Shown here piece by piece: positions 1 through 7,550 of a stretch of DNA of 18,701 bases. The notes under the pieces were generated by a model, which saw only the letters and a program-made list of their open reading frames with translations, had not been told where the DNA came from and made no database searches. The position numbers and the translations under genes are program-made. The stretch is from Eggerthella sp. CAG:209 (GTDB lineage Bacteria; Actinomycetota; Coriobacteriia; Coriobacteriales; Eggerthellaceae): the NCBI GenBank assembly GCA_000436075.1, contig FR884645.1, positions 2,880 through 21,580 on the forward strand. The letters run 5' to 3'. Positions within the stretch are counted from its first letter, which is position 1. The number at the start of each line of letters is the position of its first letter.

Positions 1-969
1 CCCGCCGATGCTGTCATTGTTGCTTCGGGGCCCCTTACCTCCGACAGGCTGGCTGCTTATATGCAGAAGCTGACTGGGCAGGACCATCTTGCATTTTATG
101 ATGCGGCAGCGCCGGTGGTTATGGCTGATTCGCTGGATGGGTCAAAGGTGTTTAGCCAGAGCCGCTACGAAGATGGCGGCGGCGATTATCTGAATGCCCC
201 CTTCGGCAAAGAGGAATACGAACGCTTCATGGAAGAGCTCGTGGCAGCCGATCGCGTTATCAAGCGAGAGTTCGAGACGGCCGACTTGTTCCAAGCTTGC
301 CAGCCTATTGAAGAAATTGCGCGCCGCGGGTTCGATGCTCCCCGTTTTGGGCCGTTGAAGCCTGTTGGCCTCACCGATCCGACAACGGGTCGCCGCCCTT
401 GGGCGGTGGTTCAATTGCGTGCCGAAGATGCCCACGGACAGAGCTTCAATTTGGTCGGCTTCCAGACCAACCTCACGTTTCCCGAGCAAAAGCGCGTATT
501 CCGCATGATCCCCGGTCTTGAGAATGCCGAGTTTGCTCGATATGGCGTGATGCATCGCAATTCGTTTATCGATGCGCCGCAGATGCTCAGTCGGACGCTT
601 CAGCTGAGCACCGAAGCTGCGCATGCCCTGCCTGTGCCAATTTTCGTCGCAGGCCAATTTGGTGGCACTGAGGGCTATTGCGAGGCTATTGCCTCGGGGT
701 TGTATGCCGCGCTGAGCGTGAGCGCCCAGTTAAACGGCGAAGATGCTCCTTTGCTTCCTGAGGAAACGGCTTTCGGTGCGCTGATTGCTTATGCCACCAA
801 TCCCGAAACGCAGGATTATCAGCCGATGCATGTGAACTTTGGCATCATGAAGCCCTTCGAAAAGAAGATCCGCAATAAGCGCGAACGCTATGCTGCCTAT
901 GCCAGCCGCGGGGATGAAAAGCTGCGGGGGTACGTGGAGGCGCTGCACAAGAAGGGTCTGATCGGCTAA
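1..969 (+). CDS. trmFO: TrmFO, tRNA (uracil-54-C5)-methyltransferase, FAD and folate dependent (5' end outside window)
   Basis: This enzyme methylates U54 in the tRNA T-loop, using methylenetetrahydrofolate as carbon donor and FADH2 as reductant. The frame is open from base 1, reading ...SGPLTSDRLAAYMQ, so the ATG at 61 is internal and the N-terminal FAD-binding region lies outside the window. Family hallmarks visible are YDAAAPVV, FQACQPIEEIARRG (its Cys, codon 298-300, aligns with the catalytic cysteine of the B. subtilis enzyme), FRMIPGLENAEFARYGVMHRN, a GTEGYCEAIASGL segment and a C-terminal QPMHVNFGIM. Known family knowledge: TrmFO replaces the SAM-dependent TrmA in many Gram-positives. 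The xerC-like gene starts 1 bp after the stop, which suggests translational coupling. Identification is secure; only the left end is missing. Confidence 0.95.
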   Translation, partial: PADAVIVASGPLTSDRLAAYMQKLTGQDHLAFYDAAAPVVMADSLDGSKVFSQSRYEDGGGDYLNAPFGKEEYERFMEELVAADRVIKREFETADLFQACQPIEEIARRGFDAPRFGPLKPVGLTDPTTGRRPWAVVQLRAEDAHGQSFNLVGFQTNLTFPEQKRVFRMIPGLENAEFARYGVMHRNSFIDAPQMLSRTLQLSTEAAHALPVPIFVAGQFGGTEGYCEAIASGLYAALSVSAQLNGEDAPLLPEETAFGALIAYATNPETQDYQPMHVNFGIMKPFEKKIRNKRERYAAYASRGDEKLRGYVEALHKKGLIG

Positions 970-970
970 T

Positions 971-1969
971 ATGGATCTTATCGAGCAGCCCGACACGGCG
1001 AAGGAAGCGCCAGGCGGCAGGGATGCTGTGTCCTTGGAGGGGGAAACCCGCCCATGCGGGGAGTTGCCCTGCGCCGGGCTGCTCGATGCGTTTTGTTCTT
1101 CACTTTCCTCCGAGCTCAACGCGTCAACGGAAACCGTTCGCGCTTATCGGGCAGATGTGAGCGATTATCTTCGTTGGTGTTCTCGGTATGAAATTCCCCC
1201 ACTGGGGGCAACTCATCGTCACGTGCGACGCTACCTTGCCTATCTTGATCAAGCACGCTACGCTCGCCGCACGGCGAACCGTCACCTGAGCTCGATCAAA
1301 TCGTTTTACCGGTGGCTTGTTGTAGCAGGGTGTGTCTCTTCGAGCCCCGCCGAGGTGATCCAGGGCCCCAAGCAGGGAAAGCCTTTGCCGCGCGTTATCA
1401 AGCAAGGCGAAATGGATCGGTTGCTCTCGGTGACTCTTGCTGGGAAGAACCCAGAGGACATTTCCGCTACCGATCTTCGCGACCAAGCCCTTCTCGAGCT
1501 GCTGTATGCTGCTGGCCTTCGCGTTTCTGAAGCGTCGGGGCTTTTATGCTCGCAGGTGTTCATGGACGAAGCTTTGCTCCGCGTTATGGGCAAAGGTTCG
1601 AAGGAACGAATCGTTCCATTGCATAAAACGGCTTGTTCGGCGCTTGCCCGTTATTTCGACGAGGGGCGCCCTGCTTTGCTGAAGGGGCCCAGCCCATACG
1701 TGTTTCTTTCCTCTAGGGGGAATCCCATGAGCACTAATGCCATCCGCACTGTGTTCAAGCGCGCTCTTGGCAAAGCTGGCTTGGATCTTTCGTTGACGCC
1801 TCATGCCATGCGCCACTCATTTGCTACCGATTTGCTGGCTGGGGGAGCTGATCTTCGCAGCGTCCAGGAAATGTTGGGCCATGCAAGCCTTTCCACCACG
1901 CAGATCTATACCCATATGACCCCCGAGCGATTGCAGGAAGCTCACCGCAAGGCTCACCCCCGAGGATGA
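971..1969 (+). CDS. xerC: XerC-type tyrosine site-specific recombinase
   Basis: This is a tyrosine recombinase that would resolve chromosome dimers at dif during cell division. The protein has 332 residues. The catalytic set is complete: Arg184 in AAGLRVSE, Lys208 in MGKGSKERIVPL, His278 and Arg281 in PHAMRHSFAT, His304 in LGHASLSTT and the nucleophile Tyr313 in QIYTH. A SAM-like N-terminal core-binding domain covers about residues 36-130. The C-terminus ends in HPRG like XerC/XerD. The first ~35 residues are an extension relative to usual Xer proteins. Start uncertainty: ATG 971 has only a distant AAGAAGGG; GTG 1028 or TTG 1064 in the same frame would give a more typical length. Position beside trmFO matches the trmFO-xerC order of Gram-positive genomes and favours XerC over a mobile integrase; no att site or phage gene is nearby. 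Confidence 0.88.
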   Translation: MDLIEQPDTAKEAPGGRDAVSLEGETRPCGELPCAGLLDAFCSSLSSELNASTETVRAYRADVSDYLRWCSRYEIPPLGATHRHVRRYLAYLDQARYARRTANRHLSSIKSFYRWLVVAGCVSSSPAEVIQGPKQGKPLPRVIKQGEMDRLLSVTLAGKNPEDISATDLRDQALLELLYAAGLRVSEASGLLCSQVFMDEALLRVMGKGSKERIVPLHKTACSALARYFDEGRPALLKGPSPYVFLSSRGNPMSTNAIRTVFKRALGKAGLDLSLTPHAMRHSFATDLLAGGADLRSVQEMLGHASLSTTQIYTHMTPERLQEAHRKAHPRG

Positions 1970-2063
1970 CTCGCGGGTCGGTGTCGACATGCTCAAACCG
2001 TTCCGCTCACGGTGATGCGCGGGTGGCAATTGTGGAGCATGCGAGCTTCGCCTTGTTCTGCGG

Positions 2064-2069
2064 TACAAT
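2064..2069 (+). promoter_or_regulatory. Possible -10 element of uvrA
   Basis: TACAAT lies 32 bases before the uvrA ATG in the gap after xerC. No good -35 is found at 16-18 bp spacing (GCGAGC at 17). I see no B. subtilis-type or E. coli-type LexA box in the gap 1970-2101, although uvrA is often SOS-controlled. The call rests on the hexamer and its position only. Confidence 0.3.
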
Positions 2070-2101
2070 CTCTTGTTACGAAAAAGAGGAAGAGGCCAAA
2101 C

Positions 2102-5005
2102 ATGGGACAGAGCTCAATCGTCATCAAGGGTGCACGCGAGCATAATCTCAAAAACGTCGATGTGGAGATCCCGCGCGACAAGCTTGTCGTTATTACGGGG
2201 CTTTCCGGTTCTGGCAAAAGCTCCTTGGCCTTCGACACCATTTATGCAGAAGGTCAGCGTCGCTATGTGGAGAGTCTTTCCAGCTATGCGCGCCAATTTT
2301 TGGGTCAGATGAGCAAGCCCGACCTCGACTCCATCGACGGCCTTTCCCCAGCGGTTTCCATCGATCAGAAAACTACGAGCAAAAACCCCCGATCTACGGT
2401 TGGTACCGTTACGGAAATCTATGATTACCTGCGCCTTCTTTTCGCACGCGTGGGCACTCCTCATTGCCCTGAGTGTGGTCGTGAGATCAAGTCGCAGACT
2501 ACCGACCAGGTTACCGACGATGTGTTGGCTCTGGGCGAAGGCGAGCGTGTCCTTGTCATGGCGCCGGTTGTTGCCGGTCGAAAAGGGGAATTCACCAAGC
2601 TCTTCCAGGACTTGCAGAAGGAGGGCTTCTCCCGCGTTCGCATCGATGGGGAAGTGACGAAACTCGGCGGAGAGCCCGTTGTTCTGAACAAGAAGATCAA
2701 GCATTTCATCGATGTGGTGGTTGACCGTGTCGTGCTGAAGGAAAGCGCACGCGCGCGTATTGCCCAGGCGATCGAAATGGCCTGCCAGCTTGCCGAGGGG
2801 CGCGTTTTGGTGAAGGTGATGCGCAAGGGCGAAGAGGCTGCCAACGTGGTAACTTCTTCGGGTGCTACGGGCGGTTTGGCGCAAGGCGAGCACTTGTTCT
2901 CGCTTGCGTTGGCATGTCCTGAGCACGGCTATTCCATGACCGAGCTTCAGCCACGCGATTTCTCATTCAATGCGCCGTACGGTGCGTGTCCCGATTGCCT
3001 GGGCATCGGTAGCCGCGAAGAGGTTGATCCGAGCTTGGTGGTTCCTGATAAGTCGCTTTCTCTTTCCGAAGGCGCAGTTGCGCCGTTTAGGACGGGCAAC
3101 TACTACCCTCAGGTTATGCGGGCGGTGCTTGAGCATTACAACGTGAGCCCCGACACCCCTTGGGAAGATATTCCAAGGAAGATTCAAAAAATCATGATGG
3201 AGGGCGCTCCTGGCGAGAAGATCCGCGTGGATTACGTAACCGTCGACGGTCGCGAAACCTACTGGTTCATTGAATGGGAGGGTATTTGCGAAGCGGTAAT
3301 GCATCGCTATAAAGAAGCGTCCTCCGATCGTCAGCGTCAGAAGTACGAGCAGTATTTTTCCATCATTCCCTGTGCAACCTGCGGTGGCAAGCGCTTGAAC
3401 CCCCAGATCCTTGCAGTAACGGTTGCCGGTAAAAACATCCATGAGGTTTGCGAGATGTCGTCCCGCGACTCGCTCGCGTTCTTTGAGGGTTTGGATTTTT
3501 CCGATGCGCAAGCGGTTATTGCGGTGCCTATCGTGAAGGAAATCAAGACGCGCTTGCGTTTCTTGGTCGACGTGGGGCTTGATTACCTCACGCTCGAACG
3601 CGCCACGGCGACGCTTTCAGGTGGTGAAGCGCAGCGTATTCGCCTCGCCACTCAGATTGGTGCAGGCTTGATGGGCGTGCTTTATATTTTGGATGAACCT
3701 TCTATCGGCTTGCACCAGCGCGACAATGAGCGTCTGATTGGCACGCTTGAGCATTTGCGCGATTTGGGCAATACCGTGGTAGTGGTCGAGCATGATGAAG
3801 ATACCATTCGCAGCGCTGACTACGTAATCGATATGGGGCCTGGCGCGGGTGAGTTGGGCGGTGAGGTTGTTGCCGCCGGCACGCCCGAAGAGGTAATGCG
3901 GGTTCAGGACTCGCTTACTGCGCAGTACCTGAGCGGCCGCAAGTGCGTTCCTGTCCCATCTGAGCGCCGGCATCCGCATCGCGGATCCCTTCAGTTGAAG
4001 GGAGCGTGCGAGAACAATCTGAAGAAGGTCGATCTCACGGTGCCCCTTGGCACGCTTACGCTTATCACGGGCGTATCAGGTTCGGGGAAAAGCTCGCTTA
4101 TCACCGATACTTTGGCGCCGGCGCTTGCCAATCGGGTGAACCACGGCCATCGCAAAACGGGCGAGTACCGTCGGCTTTTGGGTGCTGAACGCATCGATAA
4201 GGTTATCAACATTGATCAGAGTCCTATTGGACGCACGCCGCGTTCCAACCCTGCAACTTATATTGGCCTATGGGATGATATCCGTGCCCTGTTCGCTTCC
4301 ACGCCAGAGGCAAAGGTGCGTGGCTACGCACCCGGCCGCTTCTCGTTCAACGTGGCGGGCGGTCGCTGCGAGGCGTGCAAGGGCGACGGTCAGAAAAAGA
4401 TAGAGATGCATTTCCTGCCCGATGTATACGTCGACTGCGAGGTGTGCCAAGGCAAAAGGTACAATCGCGAAACGCTGGAAGTGACGTACCGAGGCAAGAA
4501 CGTGTACGACGTTTTAGACATGACAGTTGACGAGGCTCGCGGCTTCTTCTCGAAGATCCCTGGGTTGGCGCGCAAGCTCGACACTCTGCACGATGTGGGC
4601 TTGGGCTATATTCGCCTAGGCCAGCCCGCCACTACGCTTTCTGGTGGTGAGGCTCAGCGTGTGAAGTTGGCAAGCGAGCTTCAACGTCGTCAAACAGGCA
4701 AAACCTTCTATATTCTCGATGAGCCCACTACCGGCCTCCACTTCGATGATGTTCGTCAGTTGCTTGAGGTGCTGCAGCGTTTGGTGGACGCGGGGAACAC
4801 CGTGCTTGTTATCGAGCATAACCTCGACATCATCAAAGCCGCCGACTACGTGGTTGACCTTGGCCCTGAGGGTGGCGATCGTGGTGGCACCATCGTGGCG
4901 TCCGGCACGCCCGAGGAAATCGCCGCGGTGCCCGAAAGCCACACGGGTCGTTTCCTGGCTCGTATTTTCGCCCAGAACGAAGGCGGCCAAGGTGACCGTG
5001 GCTAG
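2102..5005 (+). CDS. uvrA: UvrA, excinuclease ABC subunit A
   Basis: UvrA is the damage-sensing ATPase of nucleotide excision repair; it loads UvrB at lesions. The product has 967 residues. ATG 2102 was chosen because GAGGAAGAGG precedes it and MGQSSIVIKGAREHNLKNV is the family start; an in-frame ATG at 2012 would add 30 unconserved residues. There are two ABC modules: Walker A GLSGSGKS (33-40) and GVSGSGKS (657-664), two LSGGEAQR signatures, and Walker B/D-loops LYILDEPSIGLH and FYILDEPTTGLH. The C-terminal zinc module is intact (Cys756, 759, 779, 782). In the first zinc module the second ligand position is His275 (CPEH) with Cys272, 296 and 299, where E. coli has four Cys. The exported-protein gene follows after 21 bp, probably in the same transcript. 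Confidence 0.98.
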   Translation: MGQSSIVIKGAREHNLKNVDVEIPRDKLVVITGLSGSGKSSLAFDTIYAEGQRRYVESLSSYARQFLGQMSKPDLDSIDGLSPAVSIDQKTTSKNPRSTVGTVTEIYDYLRLLFARVGTPHCPECGREIKSQTTDQVTDDVLALGEGERVLVMAPVVAGRKGEFTKLFQDLQKEGFSRVRIDGEVTKLGGEPVVLNKKIKHFIDVVVDRVVLKESARARIAQAIEMACQLAEGRVLVKVMRKGEEAANVVTSSGATGGLAQGEHLFSLALACPEHGYSMTELQPRDFSFNAPYGACPDCLGIGSREEVDPSLVVPDKSLSLSEGAVAPFRTGNYYPQVMRAVLEHYNVSPDTPWEDIPRKIQKIMMEGAPGEKIRVDYVTVDGRETYWFIEWEGICEAVMHRYKEASSDRQRQKYEQYFSIIPCATCGGKRLNPQILAVTVAGKNIHEVCEMSSRDSLAFFEGLDFSDAQAVIAVPIVKEIKTRLRFLVDVGLDYLTLERATATLSGGEAQRIRLATQIGAGLMGVLYILDEPSIGLHQRDNERLIGTLEHLRDLGNTVVVVEHDEDTIRSADYVIDMGPGAGELGGEVVAAGTPEEVMRVQDSLTAQYLSGRKCVPVPSERRHPHRGSLQLKGACENNLKKVDLTVPLGTLTLITGVSGSGKSSLITDTLAPALANRVNHGHRKTGEYRRLLGAERIDKVINIDQSPIGRTPRSNPATYIGLWDDIRALFASTPEAKVRGYAPGRFSFNVAGGRCEACKGDGQKKIEMHFLPDVYVDCEVCQGKRYNRETLEVTYRGKNVYDVLDMTVDEARGFFSKIPGLARKLDTLHDVGLGYIRLGQPATTLSGGEAQRVKLASELQRRQTGKTFYILDEPTTGLHFDDVRQLLEVLQRLVDAGNTVLVIEHNLDIIKAADYVVDLGPEGGDRGGTIVASGTPEEIAAVPESHTGRFLARIFAQNEGGQGDRG

Positions 5006-5026
5006 CGTGGCAGAATCGAGTTCTCG

Positions 5027-5794
5027 ATGAAGAAGGTATCACGTGAAAAAGCGGCGCTGGTAGTTTTTTTCCTGCTGGGGTTTTCTGTCCTCGCCATAGC
5101 CATTGCTTACATCTGCACCTTGGGCCACTCCTTGAATGCGGCTGCCAGCTCCATCGATGATGCTGCTGGAAGCTTGGATGGCTATACGGCGCTGGTATAC
5201 GAGGGGACTGCTGAAAACCATCGCGAAACAGTGGTTGACACTACAGGTGTGAAAGATGGCAAATTGACGCCACGCTCCCTCAACAAAGAATCAACTCAGA
5301 AAAGCGAGGAAAAAAAGGACGAGCTCAGCGCTTCCCAGGCATCGGACGTTGCCAAGGAAGGAGAAGGCGAAAACTCGGTGTCGCTCTTTTCGCTGCGCTG
5401 CTCATATGTGGAAAAGCAGGCAAGCGTGATCGTGGTCGACGTTGCCGATTTGGGCCGGTACAACGAGCGTACCGTTGTACGTGCGGACGGTCGCACGTTC
5501 GGTTTCCTCTCTATCGATGAGGTAACGGCGCAGCAAAGCTATTTCGCCAAGCGCGTTGCCGACTACAAGAAACTTGGCGTTGACATGGTTGTGTGCGTAA
5601 CGAAGGATCTTTCGCTTCTGGATAATTATGCAGGTGCTACCATCGTCATATCGAGCCAAGACGAGGGCATTTCTTCTCACGGCGCTTTGGTGAAAGGCGT
5701 GTTCTATGACGATGCGGCCGTGGTGGGGCAGGTGGGAACCGTGCTGGTATCCCCCTCTCGAACCATTACGGCCAAGGACGTTTCTTCGCTCTAG
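5027..5794 (+). CDS. Membrane-anchored extracytoplasmic protein of unknown function
   Basis: I do not recognise this 255-residue protein with certainty. Residues 1-8 are basic, 9-30 form one hydrophobic segment (uncleaved anchor or signal), and the rest is predicted outside the cell. Residues ~75-118 are a Lys/Glu/Ser-rich linker. Residues ~119-255 form an alpha/beta-looking domain with strand-like stretches (ASVIVVDVADL, RTFGFLSID, GVDMVVCVT, ATIVISS, GQVGTVLVS). The order of these stretches recalls part of 5'-nucleotidase/UshA-type metallophosphatases, but the GHSHT-like metal site is replaced by SSQDEG, so any relation would be to a non-catalytic relative. That is inference. The ATG has only a weak Shine-Dalgarno, so expression may depend on coupling to uvrA, 21 bp upstream. 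Reality as a gene is supported by the membrane anchor, codon pattern and placement. Confidence 0.75.
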   Translation: MKKVSREKAALVVFFLLGFSVLAIAIAYICTLGHSLNAAASSIDDAAGSLDGYTALVYEGTAENHRETVVDTTGVKDGKLTPRSLNKESTQKSEEKKDELSASQASDVAKEGEGENSVSLFSLRCSYVEKQASVIVVDVADLGRYNERTVVRADGRTFGFLSIDEVTAQQSYFAKRVADYKKLGVDMVVCVTKDLSLLDNYAGATIVISSQDEGISSHGALVKGVFYDDAAVVGQVGTVLVSPSRTITAKDVSSL

Positions 5795-5846
5795 GACGCA
5801 CCGATTCCCCGTTCGTGCCGCCTGACGACCGTTGGGCGAATGAAAA

Positions 5847-5879
5847 AGAAAGAAGATCGTGCACCTTTCTGCGTTTTTT
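5847..5879 (+). terminator. Weak possible terminator after the uvrA unit
   Basis: AGAAAG (5847-5852) can pair with CTTTCT (5865-5870) across a 12-base loop; GCG and six T residues (5874-5879) follow. The stem is short and A/T rich, so termination would be inefficient. It sits in the right place, between the membrane-protein gene and the tRNA promoter. Confidence 0.3.
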
Positions 5880-5888
5880 GCATTGTGA

Positions 5889-5917
5889 GTTACAACTGCA
5901 AAGTGATTTGTTATCAT
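5889..5917 (+). promoter_or_regulatory. Promoter of the tRNA-Leu/tig unit
   Basis: GTTACA (5889-5894), a 17-bp spacer and TATCAT (5912-5917) form a sigma-70-type promoter about 48 bases before the tRNA. Each hexamer matches the consensus at four or five positions. An inverted repeat, TTTGCATTGT (5877-5886) against ACAA-c-TGCAAA (5892-5902), overlaps the -35. Confidence 0.5.
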
Positions 5918-5964
5918 AGCGAAGTTGTCGCCCTGGACGGGTGGCAAACGTCGCGTACCAAAAT

Positions 5965-6050
5965 GCGGGTGTGGCGGAATTGGCAGACGCGCCAGGTTTA
6001 GGTTCTGGTGGGTAACCCCCGTGAAGGTTCAAGTCCTTTCACCCGCACCA
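5965..6050 (+). tRNA. tRNA-Leu, anticodon UAG
   Basis: This is a class II tRNA that decodes CUA and, by wobble, other CUN leucine codons. The acceptor GCGGGTG (from 5965) pairs perfectly with CACCCGC (6040-6046), followed by discriminator A and an encoded CCA (6048-6050). The anticodon stem is CCAGG/TCTGG with loop TTTAGGT, giving TAG at 5999-6001. The variable region (TGGG-TAAC-CCCC type) is long, as in Leu/Ser tRNAs. The T arm is GAAGG-TTCAAGT-CCTTT, and the D arm carries the TGGC bases of a leucine tRNA. The long variable arm, discriminator A and anticodon all agree on leucine. The tig Shine-Dalgarno begins only 24 bases after the CCA. Confidence 0.97.
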
Positions 6051-6090
6051 TTTACGCGATTCAATGTTGTACCCAAGAAGGAGTTTATTC

Positions 6091-7419
6091 GTGAACATCA
6101 AAGTAGAGGCTCTCGAGAACAACCAAGTGAAGTTCAGCTTCGAGGTCGACGCTGACGATGTAGACGCACGCATCAAGCGTACGTATCGTCAGGTTGCCAA
6201 GCGCTACAGCTTCCCTGGCTTCCGCCCTGGCAAGGCTCCTCGTCCCGTTATCGACAACATCATGGGCGCTGATGCAGTACGCACCACCGTTACCGAGGAT
6301 CTTGTCAACGAGGTATATCCTCAGGCACTCGAAGAGAACAACATCGTGCCTCTGCAGCGTCCTGACTATCAGTATGAGCTCGATCTTGTTGAAGACCATA
6401 AGCCCTTCAACTTCACCGCTACCGTTCAGGTTAAGCCCGAGTACGAGCTTTCCAGCTATGAGCCCGTTGAGGTAGAGGTTCCCACTTCCGAGGCCACTGA
6501 CGAAGAAATCGACGCTCAGATCGAAGAACTCCGTAACTACTACCACGACTTCAAGGATGCCAACGCCAACACCAAGGTTAAGCCTGGCGAATTCGTGGAA
6601 CTCACCCTTTCCGCAACCGACGAAGAGGGCAACGATGTTCCTGCACTTTCCGCCGACCATCGCCTGTACGAGCTTGGCCAGGGTGTATACCCTGAATCCT
6701 TCGACGCAGAGCTCATCGGACTGAAGAAGGGCGCAGAAAAGTCCTTCGACCTCGATCTCTCCGAGGACACCTCCGCTGTTGCCTCTTCTCTCGAGAAGAA
6801 GGGCATGTTCCACTTCAACGTCAAGATCGATGTTATCAAGAAGAAGATCGTTCCTGAGGTTACTGAGGAATGGGCAAAGGAAACCTTCGGCTTTGAGGGC
6901 CTCGAAGACATGCGCAGCAAGATCGCTGAAAGTATTAAGACCCAGAAGGGCTCCAGCATGGTTCGCCGCAAGGAGAACGAATGCCTTATCGCTCTTGGTA
7001 GCCGCCTCGAAGGCGAGCTTCCCGAGGCAATGCTTGAGCGCGAGGAAACCAATCTGCTCCAGAACTTCTACGGCCAGCTGTCCAGCATGGGCTTGACCTT
7101 CGACAAGTACCTCACCGCTATGGACATCACCGCCGATCAGTTCAAGGAAGACAACAAGAAGCAGGCTGCTGACGTTGTACGCCAGGATCTCGCTCTTGAT
7201 GCTTGGGCACGCCACTTCGATATGAAGGCAACCGAGGAAGACGTTCATAACGAGTTTGCTCAGGCTGACCTCGATGACCCCGAGCTCATTGAGAACGAAT
7301 GGCGCAAGGAAGGCCGTCTGCCCATGATCCGCGAAAGCATCGTTCGTGCAAACGCACTGCGCGATGTTATCGCTCAGGCCAAGGTTACCGAGGTTGAAGA
7401 AACCAAGGAAGCTGAATAG
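6091..7419 (+). CDS. tig: Trigger factor, ribosome-associated chaperone
   Basis: Trigger factor binds the ribosome exit tunnel at L23 and shields nascent chains. GTG 6091 is the start because AAGAAGGAG (6075-6083) lies 7 bases upstream and the protein then begins MNIKVEALENNQVKF like the family; the frame is open upstream to 6064 without conservation. The product has 442 residues. The ribosome-docking loop GFRPGKAP sits at 43-50, exactly the E. coli position. The middle PPIase (FKBP-like) domain, about residues 155-245, is divergent: the usual acidic/aromatic D-F-G and GFE-GL motifs are reduced to ELTLSATDEEG and YPESFDAELIGLKKG. The C-terminal helical domain ends in a Glu/Lys-rich tail. It is followed by clpP-clpX, the same tig-clpP-clpX order as in E. 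coli. No separate promoter is visible after the tRNA. Confidence 0.97.
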   Translation: MNIKVEALENNQVKFSFEVDADDVDARIKRTYRQVAKRYSFPGFRPGKAPRPVIDNIMGADAVRTTVTEDLVNEVYPQALEENNIVPLQRPDYQYELDLVEDHKPFNFTATVQVKPEYELSSYEPVEVEVPTSEATDEEIDAQIEELRNYYHDFKDANANTKVKPGEFVELTLSATDEEGNDVPALSADHRLYELGQGVYPESFDAELIGLKKGAEKSFDLDLSEDTSAVASSLEKKGMFHFNVKIDVIKKKIVPEVTEEWAKETFGFEGLEDMRSKIAESIKTQKGSSMVRRKENECLIALGSRLEGELPEAMLEREETNLLQNFYGQLSSMGLTFDKYLTAMDITADQFKEDNKKQAADVVRQDLALDAWARHFDMKATEEDVHNEFAQADLDDPELIENEWRKEGRLPMIRESIVRANALRDVIAQAKVTEVEETKEAE

Positions 7420-7462
7420 GACCAACAGAGCTTCTGCTCGTCCTTGATACTTTAGTAACGCG

Positions 7463-7494
7463 GGGGCAGCTGTCGCTTAGGCGACGGTTGCCCC
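7463..7494 (+). other. Strong stem-loop between tig and clpP
   Basis: GGGGCAGCTGTCGC (7463-7476) pairs with GCGACGGTTGCCCC (7481-7494) around a TTAG tetraloop: 14 bp with two G-U pairs. The following bases are TTCGATCC, with no U tract, so it is not a typical intrinsic terminator. It could protect the 3' end of tig mRNA, act as a weak or factor-dependent terminator, or take part in regulation of clpP. Confidence 0.6.
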
Positions 7495-7512
7495 TTCGAT
7501 CCATAAAAGCCT

Positions 7513-7528
7513 TGTCGCGTTAGCGACA
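7513..7528 (+). other. Small hairpin/inverted repeat upstream of clpP
   Basis: TGTCGC (7513-7518), GTTA, GCGACA (7523-7528) form a perfect 6-bp inverted repeat 22 bases before the clpP ATG. It repeats the core of the preceding stem-loop (TGTCGC-4-GCGAC). It could be an RNA hairpin near the ribosome-binding site, or a DNA operator half-related to the CGC-N-GCG palindromes bound by ClgR-type regulators of actinobacterial clp genes. The latter is a guess. Confidence 0.45.
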
Positions 7529-7550
7529 TGAATGAGTGAAAGAGGTATCC

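Noticed and set aside
971..1969. Phage or integron integrase
   Set aside because: Complete Xer catalytic pattern, trmFO neighbour and no mobile-element genes or attachment repeats point to chromosomal XerC. The tRNA-Leu, a usual integration target, also has no nearby integrase or duplicated 3' end.
1958..1977. Terminator at the end of xerC
   Set aside because: CCCCGAG/CTCG-c-GGG can form a bulged stem over the stop codon, but no U tract follows.
1970..2101. LexA/SOS box upstream of uvrA
   Set aside because: No match to CGAACnnnnGTTCG or CTG-N10-CAG at a useful position relative to the -10.
6085..7425. 446-codon open frame antisense to the whole of tig
   Set aside because: It is a shadow of the codon bias of tig (GAG, CTC, AAG). 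The protein is Leu/Val-rich without family features, and the plus-strand gene is certain.
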